The position numbers were made by a program, and so were the translations under genes. DNA of 64,000 bases. Source: an uncultured Gammaproteobacteria bacterium. Its GTDB lineage: Bacteria > Pseudomonadota > Gammaproteobacteria > Pseudomonadales > Pseudohongiellaceae. Position 1 is the first letter of the stretch; each line of letters opens with the position of its first letter. Of the stretch, positions 61,998-64,000 are shown one piece after another. Location: contig CAJXRP010000015.1 in assembly GCA_913060495.1 (NCBI GenBank), forward strand, positions 1 to 64,000. Reading direction: 5' to 3'. Below the pieces are notes generated by a model. That model was not told the origin of the DNA. It did not search any database and was given only the letters and a program-made list of their open reading frames with translations.

Positions 61998-63521
61998 CTA
62001 ATTCTTAGCCATTTCACTGCGTAGGTATTCGATGGCGACACTAATCGACTCACCATCGACATCCACCAAGCGGTTTGCCTGACGCATCGCAGCATCGGGA
62101 ATACTATCGATGAAGGAATCGATTGCCCGCAGAAATTCTGGCTGCTGCGCAGCATTTTTGGACGCCAAAAACATAGCATCGTAGGCAAGCAGCGCATTGC
62201 GCGGATCATCCAACAACAGTAAATCGTATGCCGCCACGCGACCATCTGTCGTATAGGCGCTAATTACATCAACCTGCCGCTCCGCCACTGCGGTGTACAT
62301 GAGAGACACGTCGAAGGTGAGTTTGTCACCGAAATCCATCTTGTAAAGATCGCGCAAACGCAACCATTCGGTGCGGCCAAAAAACTCTAGATCAGAGCCT
62401 GCGGAAAGCTCAGCGGCGAAAGGTACCAAATCCTCTATCGATGTTACTCCCAGCTCTGCAGCTCGGTCGCGTCGCATAGCGAGTGCATACCGGTTCTGAA
62501 ACCCAGTAAATCCTAGCGTAATCACATTCTGCTCTTCGAGGAACTCAGTGACACCCCTTTTAATTCCTTCCCTTCCTGGGTTACTTTCACGACCCATAAA
62601 ATTTGCCCAGACTGTGCCGGTGTATTCAACGTAGAGATCCACGGTGCCATTGCGAATCGCCTCATACACCACCGCCGAGCCTAGACCCAAACGTTGTTCC
62701 ACACTAAAACCTGCCTCTTCCAATTCTTCCGCTAGCAATCCGGCCATGATGTATTGCTCGGTGAAAGGCTTTCCCGCTATGACAAAATCGGCACGGGGCT
62801 GAGGTATCAGTCCATATAACGCGATGGAAATCACAATTGCGATAGCGCCATAAATGCTCATCCGAATTTTCTTCAGCCTCGATGAGTCCGTCGCCTCATT
62901 GCGCTCCTCAAGAAGCCACTGGATAGACGCAACCAAACCATCAAGCCCTACTGCCAAACCTGCCGATGCCAAACTGCCTACCGTAACTGCGACAAGATTG
63001 CGTGTTTGTAAGCCCGTAAAAATATAGTTGCCAAAACTGGTCGCCCCAACCAGTGTCGACAAAGTGGCCAAGCCAACGGTCCACACCATCGCAGTTCGAA
63101 TGCCGGCAACAATTACCGGCATCGCTAAGGGCAATTTAACTTCTCGTAATATCTGGTTCGGAGACATACCGATACCCTTCGCCGCCTCAATCACCGACCC
63201 TGACACCGACTCCAAGCCGGTAACCGTATTGCGAACGATAGGCAGCATAGAGTAGAGAGTCAGCGCGATGAAAGCAGGGAGAAAGCCGATACGGCCACCA
63301 AGCAAAGCAACCACTAACGCAAGTATCGCAAGGCTGGGAAAGGTTTGAATGATGCTGACAACCGCAAGCAGCGGCCGCTTAACACGTGGCGATTGCTCCG
63401 CCCAAACACCCATGGGTACAGAGATAAGAATACCCATGGTGATAGCAGCGAGAGTCAGCAGTAAATGACCCTGAAAATAGGCCGGCAACAATATTAGTTG
63501 TTCTCGTAGATTCTCACTCAT
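61998..63521 (-). CDS. OpuC-type osmoprotectant transporter, fused permease and binding protein
   Basis: A 507-residue fusion. Residues 1-210 are an ABC permease (helices plus the EAA-like loop [24 protein letters not shown]); after a helix near 230-245, residues 255-507 are an OpuAC-type binding protein ([39 protein letters not shown]). This permease/binding fusion is typical of glycine betaine/choline/carnitine importers in proteobacteria. It overlaps its ATPase gene by 8 bases. Osmotic or carbon-source import are both possible. Confidence 0.9.
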   Translation of the reverse strand: MSENLREQLILLPAYFQGHLLLTLAAITMGILISVPMGVWAEQSPRVKRPLLAVVSIIQTFPSLAILALVVALLGGRIGFLPAFIALTLYSMLPIVRNTVTGLESVSGSVIEAAKGIGMSPNQILREVKLPLAMPVIVAGIRTAMVWTVGLATLSTLVGATSFGNYIFTGLQTRNLVAVTVGSLASAGLAVGLDGLVASIQWLLEERNEATDSSRLKKIRMSIYGAIAIVISIALYGLIPQPRADFVIAGKPFTEQYIMAGLLAEELEEAGFSVEQRLGLGSAVVYEAIRNGTVDLYVEYTGTVWANFMGRESNPGREGIKRGVTEFLEEQNVITLGFTGFQNRYALAMRRDRAAELGVTSIEDLVPFAAELSAGSDLEFFGRTEWLRLRDLYKMDFGDKLTFDVSLMYTAVAERQVDVISAYTTDGRVAAYDLLLLDDPRNALLAYDAMFLASKNAAQQPEFLRAIDSFIDSIPDAAMRQANRLVDVDGESISVAIEYLRSEMAKN

Positions 63522-64000
63522 CGCGCATCAACTCCTCGAGACGCTGAGCTCGCAGCCTGGGCATGGCGACGATATCGCGCACATAGTCGTGAGTTGGATT
63601 ATTCAACAATTCCTTAGGCGTTCCAATCTGTAGCACTACGCCCTCACGCATCACCGCGATACGATCGGCCAGCAAAAGGGCTTCGGTCATGTCATGAGTA
63701 ACCATGACTACCGTTAGCTGCATATTTTTCTGAATGCTCTTGAATTCTTCCTGCAATTCGCTACGGGTAATTGGATCGAGTGCACCGAAAGGCTCATCCA
63801 TCAACACCACTTCCGGTTGCGCCGCTAGGGCTCGAGCAACGCCTACACGCTGTTGCTGCCCGCCAGAAAGCTGCATTGGACTGCGATTGCCGTATTCATC
63901 AAAGGGGAGCCCCACCATCTCCAAACATTCTTCGCAGCGAGCACGGATATCTTTTGCCGACCACCGTAACAACTGCGGGACAGCTGCGACATTCTCAGCC
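63514..64000 (-). CDS. OpuC-type ABC transporter ATPase, cut by the window end
   Basis: Partial: the frame is open at base 64000, so the N-terminus with Walker A lies outside. What remains has [13 protein letters not shown] at the edge, signature [16 protein letters not shown], Walker [14 protein letters not shown], switch His in VMVTHDM and the [16 protein letters not shown] segment of the betaine/choline ATPases. The stop overlaps the start of the permease fusion by 8 bases, so both subunits are co-translated. An internal ATG at 63972 is not the real start. Confidence 0.92.
   Translation of the reverse strand, partial: AENVAAVPQLLRWSAKDIRARCEECLEMVGLPFDEYGNRSPMQLSGGQQQRVGVARALAAQPEVVLMDEPFGALDPITRSELQEEFKSIQKNMQLTVVMVTHDMTEALLLADRIAVMREGVVLQIGTPKELLNNPTHDYVRDIVAMPRLRAQRLEELMRDE

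Noticed and set aside
1..64000. CRISPR arrays, rRNA, insertion sequences, defence or phage modules
   Set aside because: No regular repeat-spacer pattern, rRNA-like segment, transposase or phage gene was recognised anywhere in the window.

Overview
The window looks like part of the chromosome of a Gram-negative heterotroph, most likely a gammaproteobacterium, perhaps marine. The case rests on family content: TonB-dependent receptor, RND pumps, lipoproteins, Tat-exported enzymes, CbpA/CbpM, RarA, DUF1415, MsbA-like exporter and OpuC-type transporter. GC looks moderate, and TTG and GTG starts are common. No phage genes, transposases, rRNA or CRISPR arrays were seen. The one trace of a mobile element is at the left edge: a 3' half of an elongator tRNA-Met with no matching 5' half, as is left at the far end of an element integrated in a tRNA gene. 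The element itself would lie outside the window to the left.

Layout. 0-5 kb: TerB-like protein, NTF2-like exported protein, small lipoprotein, a divergent hydrolase/MarR pair with interleaved promoters and operators, and a RIO-type kinase. 4.8-15.7 kb: a two-part YeeE/YedE transporter, a universal stress protein, an ABC export system (ATPase-permease-adaptor), a Na/Pi cotransporter, a LOG-family hydrolase, CbpA/CbpM and a nitroreductase. Three promoters here (usp, Na/Pi, cbpA) carry FNR/ANR-type boxes at identical spacing, suggesting a local oxygen-responsive set. 15.7-21.3 kb: TonB receptor, Tat-exported DSD1-type PLP enzyme, and a cytochrome c5-like lipoprotein overlapping a Tat-exported sugar-lactone oxidase. 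21.3-28.8 kb: rarA, aconitase with no canonical start codon, DUF1415, MsbA-like ABC exporter, an overlooked 50-residue charged protein and DUF1993.

28.8-37.7 kb: exported M28 peptidase, DUF1080 protein, lone receiver domain, an EF-hand-like lipoprotein, and a Na+ symporter - omega-aminotransferase - MmsA operon fitting beta-alanine (or similar amine) use. 37.9-53 kb: two RND efflux systems (one with a separate outer-membrane barrel protein, one behind a GntR/FadR-type repressor with two operators), a small lipoprotein, HlyIII, AEC and LysE transporters, YciI and an alpha/beta hydrolase. 53.5-55.9 kb: a membrane-anchored class III cyclase fused to an HD-GYP domain lacking its HD dyad, followed by a rhodanese lipoprotein. 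56-64 kb: exported methyltransferase, then a leftward series: OpuC-type ABC transporter (cut by the window end), SSS symporter, Gfo/Idh/MocA oxidoreductase, aldo/keto reductase and TauD-type dioxygenase, which reads as a catabolic operon for an unknown substrate.

Family assignments come from reading the sequences and remembered motifs; no database search was run.
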